A DNA stretch of 64,000 nucleotides from Thinopyrum elongatum (taxonomy: Eukaryota > Streptophyta > Magnoliopsida > Poales > Poaceae): assembly GCA_011799875.1 (NCBI GenBank), contig CM022302.1, positions 324,181,114 through 324,245,113 on the forward strand, written 5' to 3'. The notes below the pieces were generated by a model that was not told the origin of the DNA, did not search any database, and saw only the letters and a program-made list of their open reading frames with translations. Both the position numbers and the translations under genes were made by a program. Below are positions 23,365 to 34,806 of the stretch, piece by piece; positions within the stretch are counted from its first letter, which is position 1, and every line of letters begins with the position of its first letter.

Positions 23365-24071
23365 ATCTATTGCAATATGCCTAGCTAGGGGCATTAAACA
23401 ATAGCGATTGTTGGGAGGCAACCCAATTTTATTTTGGTGTTTTTTGTTTTGATTCTATTATTGAACAAAATACACATTATTACCTCTGTATTAATTGTGT
23501 TTTGGTGTTTAAATTATTGTTTGTGCCAAGTAAGACCTTTGGGATGGCTTACGGTGATAGTTGATTTGATCTTGCTGAAAAACAGAAACTTTTGCGTCCA
23601 GTCACAGAATTGTTTAAATTCACGGGAGCGTGGAAAAACCCTGAATTGTTCACACAAGATTGATATAAAAATTGCCTCTGTTTTCCTAATTTTTCAGAAT
23701 TTTGGAGTTACAGAAGTATTAGTACAATTCAGATCTTCGCAGACTGTTCTATTTTTGACAGATTCTGTTTTCTATGTGTTGTTGGCTTATTTTGATGAAT
23801 CTGTGGGTAGTATCGGGGGTAATGAACCATGGAGAAGTTGGAATAGACTAGATATTACACCAATATAAATAAATAATGAGTTCACAACAGTACCAAAAAG
23901 TGGTGATTTATTTTCTTATACTAACGGATCTCATGAGTTTTCTGTTGTGAAGTTTTCAAGTTTTAGGTAAAGATTTGATGGACTATGGAATAAGGAGTGG
24001 CAAGAGCTTAAGCTTGGGGATGCCCAAGGAACCCCAATATAATATTCAAGGACAACCAAGAGCCTAAGCTT

Positions 24072-24095
24072 GGGGATGCCCCGGAAGGCATCCCC
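24072..24095. other. Inverted repeat (stem-loop) around a PPT-like motif
   Basis: GGGGATGCC (24072-24080) and GGCATCCCC (24087-24095) are perfectly complementary 9-bp arms with a 6-nt loop CCGGAA. The equivalent site in Athila-like 1 (near 6640-6665) is degenerate in its left arm. Confidence 0.6.
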
Positions 24096-26084
24096 TCTTT
24101 CGTCTTCGTCTATCGGTAAATTTACTTGAGGCTATATTTTTATTCACCACATGATATGTGTTTTGCTTGGAGCGCTTTGTATGATATGAGTCTTTGCTTT
24201 TTAGTTTTCCACAATCATCATTGCTGCACACACATTTTGAGAGGGACACACATGAATCGTGATTTATTATAATACTCTTTGTGCTTCACTTATATCTTTT
24301 GAGCTAGGCAATTTTGCTCTAGTGCTTCACTTATATCTTTTTATAGCACGACGACAGCTTTATTTTATAGAAATTGTTGAACTCTCTTGCTTCACTTATA
24401 TTACTTTGAGTGTCTCTAAACAGCATGGTAATTTTCTTAGGTTGTGAATTTAGTCCTAATATGATGGGCAACCAAGAGGGATATAATAAAAACTTTCATA
24501 TAAAGTGCATTGAATACTATGTGAAGTTTGATTCCTTATGATTGTTTTGAGATATAAAGATGGTGATATTAGAGTCATGCTAGTGAGTAATTGTGGATTG
24601 GTAGAAATACTTGTGTTAAAGTTTGTGATTCCTGTAGCATGCACGTATGGTGAACCGTTATGTGATGAAGTCGGAGCATGATTTATTTATTGATTGTCTT
24701 CCTTATGAGTGGCGGTCGGGGACGAGCGATGGTCTTTTCCTACCAATCTATCCCCCTAGGAGCATGCGTGTAGTACTTTGTTTCGATAGCTAATAGACTT
24801 TTGCAATAAGTATGTGAGTTCTTTATGACTAATGTTGAGTCTATGGATTATACGCACTCTCACCCTTCCACCATTGCTAGCTTCTCTAGTACCGCGCAAC
24901 TTTCGCTGGTGTACTACACCCACCATATACTCTTCCTCAAAACAGCCACCATACCTACATATTATGGCATTTCCATAGCCATTCTGAGATATATTGCCAT
25001 GCAACTTCCACCGTTCCGTTTATTATGAAACGCTTCATCATTGTCATATTGCTTTGCATGATCATGTAGTTGACATCGTATTTGTGGCAAAGCCAGCTTT
25101 CATATTTTTTATACATGTCTCTCTTGATCATTGCATATCCCGGTACACCGCCAGAGGCATTCATATAGAGTCATATTTTTGTTCTAACTATCGAGTTGTA
25201 ATTCTTGAGTTGTAAGTAAATAAAAGTGTGGTGATCATCATTATTAGAGCATTGTCCCATGTGAGGAAAGGATGATGGAGACTATGATTCCCCCACAAGT
25301 CGGGATGAGACTCCGGACGAAAAATAAAAAAAAAGAAAGAAAAAAAGAGGCCAAAGAGCCCAAAAAATATGAGAGAAAATAGAGAAGGGGCAATGCTACT
25401 ATCCTTTTTCCACACTTGTGCTTCAAAGTAGCACCACGATCTTCATGATAGAGAGTCTCCTATTTTGTCACTTTCATATACTAGTGGGAATTTTCGTTAT
25501 ATAACTTGGCTTGTATATTCCAATGATTGGCTTCCTCAAAGTGCCCTAGGTCTTCGTGAGCAAGCGAGTTGGATGCACACCCACTTAGTTTCTTTTTGAG
25601 CTTTCATACACTTATAGCTCTAGTGCATCCATTGCATGGCAATCCCTACTCACTCACATTGATATCTATTGATGGGCATATCCATAGCCCGTTGATACGC
25701 CTAGTTGATGTGAGACTATCTCCTTCTTTTTGTCTTCTCCACAACCACCATATTCTATTCCACCTATAGTGGTATATCCATGGCTTACGCTGATGTATTG
25801 CGTGAAAGTTGAAAAGGTTTGAGAACATCAAAAGTATGAAACAATTGCTTGGCTTGTCATCGGGGTTGTGCATGATTTAATACTTTGTGTGATGAAGATG
25901 GAGCATAGCCAGACTATATGATTTTGTAGGGATAACTTTCTTTGGCCATGTTATTTTGAGAAGACATGATTGCTTTATTAGTATGCTTGAAGTATTATTG
26001 TTTTTATGTCAATATTAAACTTTTGTTTTGAATCTTATGGATTTGACCATTCATGCAACAATAATGAAAATTACAAGGATAAAT

Positions 26085-26551
26085 CAATGTTGAGGATATC
26101 GCTTATCGTTATCGTCTTGGTCGGCTGGGGATTAGAGATTAATCGGAAATCGACCGATTAATCGATTTTATCGGTCGACTATTAATTGGATATTTTTTGC
26201 AAATCCCAGGTTCCCAACACTAAACTATGCTATATTCAACACCAAAACAATACTGGATAGAAGTGTTACCTTGATTCATAGCCTTTGAATCCTCGTATAA
26301 TGACAAACAAAATAGGACAATAGTTCATATTGCGTAACAAGGTCCATAAAACACAAATAAACATAGTTTTTGCAAACATAGTGCTACGAATAGGTCCGGT
26401 TTATCGATAGATTCCCGATAAATCGCTTGTCAGAGCGATAAATCGGCCCAAAAGATAAACGGTGAAGATAAGGCATAATCATATCGGTTACCCCCCGAGT
26501 AGCGATAAATCGGAAGATTAATCGCTGAATCGGAAGATTTTTTGAACAGTG
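26085..26551. mobile_element. hAT-like MITE, 467 bp
   Basis: Present in Athila-like 2 and absent at the matching point of Athila-like 1 (near 8658). It is flanked by the 8-bp duplication GGATAAAT (26077-26084 and 26552-26559), the hAT target-site length. The ends are CAATGTT and AACAGTG, giving short terminal inverted repeats CA(A/C)TGTT with one mismatch. The inside is rich in CGATAAATCG and TTAATCG motifs and has no transposase. The empty site in the sister element makes the boundaries firm. Confidence 0.82.
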
Positions 26552-26643
26552 GGATAAATATGGTAGGTAGCATTCCACATCAAAAATTATGTTTTTATCA
26601 TTTACCTACTCGAGGATGAGCAGGAATTAAGCTTGGGGATGCT

Positions 26644-26921
26644 TGATACGTCTCCAACGTATCTATAATTTTTGATTGTTCCATGCTATTATATTATCTA
26701 TTTTGGATGTTTTATATGCATTAATATGCTATTTTATATTATTTTTGGGACTAACCTATTAACCTAGAGCTAGTGCCAGTTTTTGTTTTTTTCCTTGTTT
26801 TTGAGTTTCGCAGAAAAGGAATATCAAATGGAGTCCAAACGGAATAAAACTTTACGATGATTTTTCTTGGACCAAAAGACACCTACGAGATTTGGAGTCG
26901 AAGTCAGGAGACCCATGAGGA
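26644..26921 (+). repeat. Truncated 3' LTR of Athila-like 2
   Basis: The first 278 bp of the LTR, matching 19461-19738, then replaced by the start of the LARD-like LTR. The remaining 1.3 kb is not found. Confidence 0.88.
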
Positions 26922-29900
26922 TGTAACATCCCTAGATCTTCACCCTGTTGTTAAGCTCATTGATTGCCAAGTCATCATGATCATCTTCATGAAATTGCAT
27001 TATGAAATAATTCAACTTCAATTCAAAATTCAAAATGCAAGTCAAATAAATATTTTCTTCAAACAGCAAAACTAAAATGTACATAATGTTGCAAATAATC
27101 CTGAGGCAATTATAAAATTGTAACCAACATTAATGGGATTAGTTAAGTGACCCTAACAACCTCAAACAGTGGCTAGAAGCAACATTTAATAACCTTTTAT
27201 TTAATCTAAATTAATTATGAAATTATATTTTGCCCAAACCAGTTTTTGGTGGTAGGTAATGTTGCACTGTAATATTTGAACGAACTAACCCATTTTACAA
27301 AACTCAGTTGGAGGCCTAACAATTAGCTGGACAATAGTGTTTAAAAGAAATAGGAAATAGAAAAGAAAAACGGTTAGACGCTATTGTGCCTATGGGCTAA
27401 AGTGGAACAGTGCCCTGCGGCCGAGCCCAGCCAGACCTTCTTCCTCCCCAGCTGTCGCCATCGCAGGATGCGCACGCGCGATGCGCCGCACGATGGGCGA
27501 CACCGGCGCCCCCCTGTAGCCCTGGACGGCTACTTAACCCCGTCCCCGACCCCGTTGACAAACCCTAGCGCCCCAACTCCCCCCTCGCTCCTCTCCTTCC
27601 TCTCCCGCAAATGCCCGACGCCGTCGCCACCATGGCTAGCCGTAGCCGTGGCCCCTGACCTCCCCGCGCTTTGTCTCCGTGCTGGATCGAACCGCCGCCC
27701 TCGACTACGCCTTCTGCGCCGACCAGCGCGGGCCGTGGAGTGCCCCATCGCCGGATCACTGTCGTCTTCTACCTTGGGAACCGCCGCCGTTCGCCGTCGT
27801 CCCCGTCGCCTCTGCTGCTCCAAATCTATCGCCGAGCCACCGTGTGTTCCTATGGTGAGCACAACAACGTTTTCCCCCTGTTTTGGTCATGGATTTCGGC
27901 CGCTAGCTGCTATCGCCATGACCGGCCGCCCTGAGCTCCGCTGTGGCTGGTATTGCCATCGATGCAGTCACCATTGAGAATAGCTGAGCACGTCAGCATG
28001 CTCAGTGCACCTCCAGGAGTTCAACGCACGCACGCCCAGAGCCCCTTGTGCCCCTAGCTCCGGTTACACTTTCGCCCGAACGCCGCGCCCGTGAGCTCAC
28101 CGCCGCCTTGCACCTCGCCACCGCAGCCACGGCGAGCAAAACTCGTGTACGAGCATCGCATAGTGCTCCTGGGATCCTCAGGAAGCCAACGCGCGCACCC
28201 ACACATTTTGCCGTGCCCCCTAGCCCCAGATCCGTGCACACCCGAACTCCGGTGTCCGCCATCGATCTCGCCGTCGACGCTGTGGTTCATCTCCAGCCAA
28301 GCCACCGCCTGGGATCGACGCAGCGTTAAACACCCGATCGAATGAGACCAACCGCACCCCTTCCCATGCCTTGTAGGCGAAACCCGACCCCCTCCCGTGC
28401 GCGCCGCCACGCTTTGGCTCGCCGGAGCCGCTCCGGTCACCGACCGCTGATCTGGCCTGACCAGTGGGCCACCCCAAGTCACTGGCAGCTGGGCCCCGCG
28501 GACCCAGTTGACCAGTTGACCGGGTCAACTCTGGTGACATGGCACTCTCTATCACTGACCAGTGGGCCCACGTGATTAATTAGCTAAAAGGGTTTTAAAA
28601 AATAAACTAATCACTAAACAGACTCTGACATGTGGTGTCCACCCCCTTAAGTAACCTAGGTTAACTTTAATTATCCACTGGTTAGCCCTGAGTCACTGAC
28701 CAGTGGGTCCCACTGGTCAGGTTTGACTCTGGCAGCCGTAGTTGACTGCTGAAATCATCTTGACGTCCTGCTGACTTAATTTTTCCTTTTTTGGTTATTT
28801 CTGATAATTTAAATAATTCCTGAAAATGTTTAAATCTTTGAAAATTCGTAGAAAATAAACCGTAGCTCGGATCGAAAAACTTTATACATGAAAGTTGCTC
28901 AGAACGACAAGACGAATCCAACCATGCTATCTGTTTCCGTGTCAGGACCCTCTACGGAGGTGAACCCACAACTTTTAGCCTATTTCCGATAGATGAATAG
29001 TGCATATACACCGGTTAATAAATCCAACTTTAATCCTAAAATAACTAGTATGACTTAGAAATGCTTTTAGGCAACCCTGCACTGCACATTAGCATAGCAT
29101 GCTCTGTGTTGCATAGGTTTTCAGTGTATTTATTTGTTTCCTCCCCCTCTTCTCTCTTGGTAGATCCTGGTACCGACGTAGTCCCCGAGACCGACGCAGC
29201 TCCAGAGGTCGACTACGCCACTGACAACCTTGCCTTTGCCGCCGAGCAACCAGGCAAGCACCCCCCCTTTGAGCATGCCTATATTGCCTATTCTCTTCTC
29301 TCTTGTGCTTGCGTTAGAATTGCTGTTGCTACTGCTTTACCTATTCTGATGCATAGCCTGATTTTTGTAACCTGCTTTTGATGATTACCTGCTTATCCTA
29401 AACTTCTTAGAATAGGATGGTTAGAGATCCCAGTGATCCCACCTGTCCTGATTGCCCCGCTGGATTATCAGAAGACTCGACAACCAGGCCCCAGCACCGC
29501 ACATCACATTCCCTTTATCTGTACGGCACTGCAGCGTTACTATGGAGTGCCGAGGGTGATACCTCGTCAGCACTTCCGATGTTAACTCTGTGGAGTAGTT
29601 ACTCGGTCATGGTCATCGAGGGTGATTCCTCCTTCACCACTCCCGATAACGACATTGTCGTGCAACACATCAAGTGTGAACCTGGAGGGTGATTCCTCCT
29701 AAGTTCACCTTGCCGGATACACCGAGTAGGAATCCAACGAGAGCGATACCTCGGATTCCCTGATGTTATGGACACACTGATACATGGACTTTACAACTGT
29801 TACTTGGAAAGGCGGGTCGACCCTGAGGGATACCCGTGAGTGATGTGGAGACGGGTTGACCTGGAGGGTACCCGAGAGATAAATACGAGGCATGGCCGGG

Positions 29901-31184
29901 CATTCTTAGCCCTTGCCGCAAGTCCTCGAGATGGGGCGACGGGGTCACATCGATCGTGAGTCTCTGCTCGTTACCGCACTACCAATACACTAATGATTTG
30001 GATATATGATCTGAGTGGGCCTCTGGCCCGATAGCACTAACCATCATGCGGGAAAAGTTATGGGCACTCTGCATCGTGGCATCAGCCAAAAGCTCTGTCA
30101 GACGTCCAGTTCAGCATGGTGGGCCTGTCGGGCCAGTGCCATCCATGACGAGGTGCTGCTCGTCCCGGTTCATCGCACAACGACCCGGAGTGCACACGGC
30201 GATGGACCAAGACCCCTGAGTGCTTTGGTTGTAGACCGGCGGGGGACCTCTCTGCTGAGCTCTAGGTAGGGCTGCGGTGTGTCGTTTGGCCGAGGCCAGG
30301 CATGACCTAGAAAAGTGTGTCCGGCCGGAGTTAATCGAGCGTGGTGGGTAAGTTGGTGCACCCCTGCAGGGAAGAACTAATCTATGCATAGCCGAATCCT
30401 CGGTAACGGACGCTCGGAGTTGTATCCCGATCGATACAACTAGAACTGGATACTTGTGATGAGAAATGGATAGTATGGCTCTGGGATTGCTTTCTCGCAG
30501 GGAGTCAAGAAAGGATCTCTGGCCGAGGTTGATATTTAATACTGCTACTACTTTATACTGTACTAATCTACACTCTTCTAATGCTACAAGACCACTGATG
30601 ATGCTAGTCTTCGATAGGACTAGGCCTTCTCTCTATTCTGGCATTTCTGCAGCCCAGTCCACATATACAACCTTTCTTTGATAATGTTGCATATGTAGTG
30701 TAGATCCTTGCTTGCTGAGTACTTCGAATGAGTACTCACGGTTGCTTTGCTTCCTCTTTTTCCCCATATCTGTTTGATGCAACCAGATGACGGAGCCCCG
30801 GAGCCAGCTACCCTGTTGACGATCACTACTACTACCCCGAGGATGGCTACTACTACGAGTTGGCTGACGACCAGGAGTAGGTTCGGAGGGTCCCAGGCAG
30901 GAGGCCCGCGCCTTTTCGATCGTAGTGTTTTCTTTTGCTCCGGCTTCTTAAAGGCTTATCTGTCTTTCTTTTATATCTGTACTCAGATATCTAACGCTTC
31001 TGCTGATGCTTGTTGACATCAAGCTTATGTATTCGAGCCTTGGAGGCCCTGGCTTGTAATATAATGCTTGTATGCCTTTATTTATGTTTTAGAGTTGTGC
31101 TGTGATTCCTTCAAGTGAGTCCTTAGGCTTGATCGTGTGCATTTGCGTGTATGATTAGTGCACGATTAATCTGGGGGCGTCACA
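26922..31184 (+). repeat. 4263-bp LTR of the LARD-like element
   Basis: The start TGTAACATCCC sits at the break in the Athila-like LTR. The end GGGGCGTCACA precedes the PBS by three bases. About 27400-28560 is GC-rich and gives long spurious reading frames in several frames on both strands; none has a recognisable domain. A motif repeated four times lies at 29551-29754. Confidence 0.72.
29551..29754. repeat. Four spaced copies of a GAGGGTGATACCTC-type motif
   Basis: Copies at 29551-29566, 29618-29632, 29685-29699 and 29739-29754 (CGAGGGTGATACCTCG, GAGGGTGATTCCTCC twice, CGAGAGCGATACCTCG), spaced 54-67 bp apart. Each is a small imperfect palindrome (CGAGG...CCTCG). Confidence 0.6.
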
Positions 31185-31187
31185 GGT

Positions 31188-31202
31188 TGGTATCAGAGTC
31201 GG
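31188..31202 (+). other. Primer-binding site, initiator-tRNA-Met type
   Basis: TGGTATCAGAGTCGG, three bases after the LTR end. It matches the TGGTATCAGAGC consensus with one change. Confidence 0.75.
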
Positions 31203-33790
31203 CTGCCTGTAGGAATCCCCTTTCCAACTCCTTGGCCGAAGTTGAGTCTAGACGTCCAAAACAGTTTTACTAACATGGCTGTGTGGCTTACGGGCACACG
31301 TCGCCAATTGGGTGGTATTAGGATCTTTTATTCCTCGTCTTTACTCTGGGACCCTGATCTCTCTTCTATTCGGGTTAAAGATTTTGCTAACTCTAACACT
31401 AGGTTCTCGTAACCGCTTCCTCCCGGAGAGCCCCTCATGCCAGATGGTCGCTTGGTTCATCAGAAGACTCTGAAAATACTTCTCGATGTTTCCCGAGACC
31501 CTGTGCCCACTGCTTGGCAATTCCTGACCACCGGTAAATCCCCATGAATAACATCCTTGCCGTTTGTACCTTCATCCCTAGTTGCTCCTATTGTTACAAG
31601 TTACCCCTAATACTCTCCGTTGTTCCGAGAATCCTTTGTGCCTTCTGCTTTGCAGCTTCTTTTTGCACTGCAGATAATTTACTTAACCGGGGTCCGTTCA
31701 TCCCCAGTTGTTCATATGCTTTCCAAAATACTTGGAAATGCTATATGATCTTCTGAAAATCCTCTGCAGCCTATTGCTCTTGATTCTCCTTGCCTGCTTG
31801 CACTAGGATTAATTCCATATGTCTAGCAATATTCTTTAAAAATTCTTTGTGATTCTCATTCTGTTCCTATGGATTCAAATGTGTGCGAATACTCGCAATC
31901 ATCAATTAATCCTTGGAATCTTTCTTTCCGGCTCAGACATCGTTTCGGATATGAGCTGGTTCTTGCCCAATCAAGATTTGATCGGGTGCACCTCTAAGTC
32001 TATTCAACTTACTCATCTTTTGATCAGAGCCTCTGCTTCTGATCCTTCGTCTTGAAATCATAATTCCTTTGTACTCAAGCATCAAATTATTCAGATGTTT
32101 CTATAAGCCGATGCCTTTGCATCCCCTTCTTCATCTGATTGATTACCGATACTCACATCAACTTAGTCATGAATCGCCAGATCCATTGATGGGTTGTTAT
32201 CCGACAGTGTCCTTCACATCCAAAATTTTGTGAGTTTTTCCCTGATACATAATACCTTCGGTAAATTGTATCATCCCCTTTGACTTTGATACTCTGCTTT
32301 CGAACTCGTATCTCTTGCTTGGTTGATGGTTGTATAGATTCGTAAAAATGCCCCGATGTGTTGAACATATGCCTTCCCTAATCTGGGTGAACCGAAAGTT
32401 ATGCGGGTTATATCTACTCACGTTCCGTCGGATAAATCTTTAGCACTATAATTTCTTCAAAAACGAGGAGTGAATGAAAGGTTATGCATTTAAGAAGTGG
32501 GAGTCGACCTTGAACCTTTGTGTTCATGCCCATGGACCCGATGTAGAACTTATCATGGAAGCTGCTCGTAAAAATAATTCCCCTTGGTATAAGTTCATCT
32601 TGTATCTGAGAATTGATCCCTTGCAATCATGGTTCCAACCATGATTGTTCTTCTTTGATCCCATTTCTCGCACAAGTTAGAATTACTTGTCTTTTGTAGA
32701 TCATTTCACCGGTCCAGCCTCTAATTCTGATCTACCTTCAAGTATTGCACCATGATATCTCATGGAAATCGTGTCATTGCACTACCTCTCGTGAATTCTT
32801 ATTGGAATGATACTCCATCACATCATTCCTAGCCTGATCGGCTATACTATTATCGTACTAACTTTAACTATGCTACCCGGTCCTTATGCCCGGAGCAACT
32901 TCCGACGATGAGCTAAGCTTACATTGATCTCCCTCATCTTATCATCTCACCTCAAACAACAAGCTTGACTTCGAGCTTGTGACAAATCCGAGGTTCTCAT
33001 AGCCTTTCACTTCATCCTTCCTTTTGCTTGATGTCATCGCTGCTCGATAGCATCTTCATAGAGTCTCTCGACAAAATTTGTCATGATCACCGTCAACACT
33101 TTGGCTTCTTGAGAGATGTCAATTAAACTCATGGCTAGTAATACCATACCTGCCCCTCGATGATTTGTGATATCATCGACAACCTCCTTGTATTCCTGCC
33201 AACACAGACTTGGTTATGTTTTGCTCAAACCTTGTTTTCTTTGCTATTACTGAAGTTATTCCCTATGTATTCTTGTGGCCTTCAGAGCCAACCTTTTCGT
33301 GAAACACCATATCATCGCTACCTCGAGGCATGATTGTGGCATCCCGGATATCAGCAAGAACATTGGAAGCGCAATGCTAAAATGTTTCTTGCTCTATTAT
33401 CCAGACACCGTTTAATGGATAACACCATGAATTCCCTTGCCCCTTTATTTTAATGGTGGTGTACTTGTTGATCTGACATGTATATCGTGCTCTACTTCTC
33501 CTTGGGAAAAGATACACTCCTAATTCTTGTGCATAAACACATTTTCCTTTCCATTGGTTTGTTTAACCTTTCTTGTGATCTATATATGATATAAGCAGAA
33601 ATAATTCCCTGCTTATAAAACACCCCGGTGTACAACCTTGTCAGTGAGACCCTGTTACTATTATTGATGACATTCCTGTAACCACCGATGGACGAGAACT
33701 TTGCCTTATTGGTCCGCCTCGTTCTTACGAGCATGAAAATGGTTCTCTTCGTCCCTTACCCTTGGTACCGACGTTGTTACCGACATAACT
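31203..33790. other. Noncoding interior of the LARD-like element
   Basis: 2.6 kb with only short reading frames and no gag, protease, RT or integrase motif on either strand. This fits the noncoding internal domain of LARDs. The boundary with C's LTR remnant lies at about 33790-33795. Confidence 0.6.
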
Positions 33791-33794
33791 ACAG

Positions 33795-33892
33795 CCCCTC
33801 TTGTTGTTCTTGCTCTTTTGCATTGAGTGCACCCCCTCGCCAAACCAGAAAGTGGCAGCCTTGTCCCATAGATTGCCAGCTCCATGCCGATG
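33795..33892 (+). repeat. Remnant of the 3' LTR of element C
   Basis: About 98 bp matching the last part of the C LTR (16150-16247): CATTGAGTGCACCCCCTCGC and GGCAGCCTTGTCCCATAGAT. It is followed at once by CCCGC, the second copy of C's target-site duplication, and then B's RT. Confidence 0.85.
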
Positions 33893-33897
33893 CCCGC

Positions 33898-34806
33898 CTT
33901 TTTAAATATTTTTGAAAAACGGCAGGCGCGCTCAGCAGATCTTGAAATGAACCTACTCAGAGCTGCAACATAGCTAGCAAGGCGCCTCACATCCTTGACG
34001 GTTTTGGCTGATTGAATCTGTTTGATAGACTTGATCTTGTCGGGATTTGCCTCTATTCCCCGCTGAGACAGGAAGAACCCGAGAAGTTTGCCGGACAGGA
34101 TGCTAAAGACACACTTCTCAGGGTTGAGCTTCATGTTGATCTTGCGCAAATTTGCGAATGTTTCTTCTAAATCTTGGATGAGGGTTGACTTATCTTTGGT
34201 TGTAACCACAATATCATCCATGTAAGCCTCTATGTTTCTGTGCAACTGAGGTTCAAAACCAATCTGGACTGCCCTTGCAAATGTTGAACCAACACCCTTT
34301 AGTCTGAAAAGCATACGCACGAAGCAGTATGTGCCGCATGGAGTAATGAATGCGGTCTTCTCCTCATCCTCGTTAGCCATAAATATCTGACGATACCCAG
34401 AGTATGCGTCAAGAAATGAAAGCAAGTCACAGCCGACAGTAGAATCTACAATCTGATCAATACGCAGCAAGGGGAAAGGATCCTTTGGACATGCTTTATT
34501 GAGATCAGTGTAGTCAATACAAAGTCTCCATTTCCCATTTACCTTGCGCACAACCACCGGATTTGACAACCATGTTGGATGTAGAACTCCCCTAACCAGA
34601 CCTGCTGCTTCAAGTTTCTTGATTTTCTCGGCAACAAACTGCTGGCGTTCCAAAGCTTGCTTCATGACCTTCTGCTTGACGACTCGAGCATGAGGGCAGA
34701 TAGCAAGGTGGTGGTCGATTACCTCCCTGCGAACAATGGGGATGTCAGATGGTTGCCATGCAAACACATCTACATTCGCCCGCGGGAAGGCAACGAGCAT
34801 GCTTTC
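33898..34806 (-). pseudogene. Element B reverse transcriptase
   Basis: A well-preserved open frame starting just after the UAG at 34807-34809. The pre-RT segment ANVDVFAWQPSDIPIVRREV leads into RT: LVRGVLHPTWLSNPVVV, WRLCIDYTDLNKACPKDPFP, FLDAYSGYRQIFM, TAFITPCGTYCFVRM and the catalytic YMDD in NIEAYMDDIVVTT. Then come LNPEKCVFSILSGKLLG and GIEANPDKIKSIKQIQ. The frame is open to 33898, where element C splits it; the RNase H continues at 15388. This is the best RT copy among A, B and C. Confidence 0.9.

Larger units (their letters stand above)
23365..26643. other. Long 3' noncoding region of Athila-like 2
   Basis: About 2.8 kb after subtracting the MITE, alignable with 5961-8719 of Athila-like 1 (shared TTGGGAGGCAACCCAA, TAGCATGCACGTATGGTGAA and others). 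No gene is seen. It ends in the PPT GGAATTAAGCTTGGGGATGCT (26623-26643). Confidence 0.75.
19461..26921 (+). mobile_element. Athila-like LTR element 2, gag-protease only, 3' LTR truncated
   Basis: Plus-strand sister of Athila-like 1, inserted in the RT of element C (left TSD candidate GTACG, 19456-19460). The 5' LTR is 19461-21043, the PBS 21055-21072, gag-protease 21282-23364, then a long 3' noncoding region, PPT and the first 278 bp of the 3' LTR. The LTR stops at 26921, where the LARD-like element begins, and its remainder is missing. RT and integrase are absent, with a clean end of coding after protease. It carries a hAT-like MITE. Confidence 0.87.
26922..33790 (+). mobile_element. LARD-like gypsy-class element with 4.26-kb LTR (Sukkula/Erika-like), 3' truncated
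   Basis: The LTR is TGTAACATCCC...GGGGCGTCACA (26922-31184), followed by an initiator-Met type PBS, then about 2.6 kb of interior without gag or pol. The very long LTR and noncoding interior fit the large retrotransposon derivatives described from barley (Sukkula, with Erika as a likely autonomous relative). The family name is my inference. The 3' part is lost at the junction with the LTR remnant of C near 33790. Confidence 0.65.
15389..33892 (+). mobile_element. Gypsy element C (Tat-like), with nested insertions and deletion
   Basis: Plus-strand element inserted in B's pol, flanked by TSD CCCGC (15384-15388 and 33893-33897). It has a 5' LTR, PBS, gag, protease and RT up to 19460, where Athila-like 2 entered. 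The remaining RT, RNase H and integrase and most of the 3' LTR are absent, lost in a deletion ending near 33794. Only the last 98 bp of the 3' LTR remain. The final dinucleotide reads TG where the 5' LTR has CA. Confidence 0.85.

Noticed and set aside
27384..28575. Long overlapping reading frames on both strands in GC-rich DNA
   Set aside because: They lie inside the long LTR, overlap in up to four frames, are Pro/Arg/Ser-rich from base composition and show no domain.
31188..31202. Methionine-tRNA-like sequence
   Set aside because: Only the 3' acceptor complement is present, so it is a primer-binding site and not a tRNA gene.
31185..33790. Possible gag in the LARD interior
   Set aside because: No capsid, zinc knuckle or protease motif was found in any frame, and stops are frequent.
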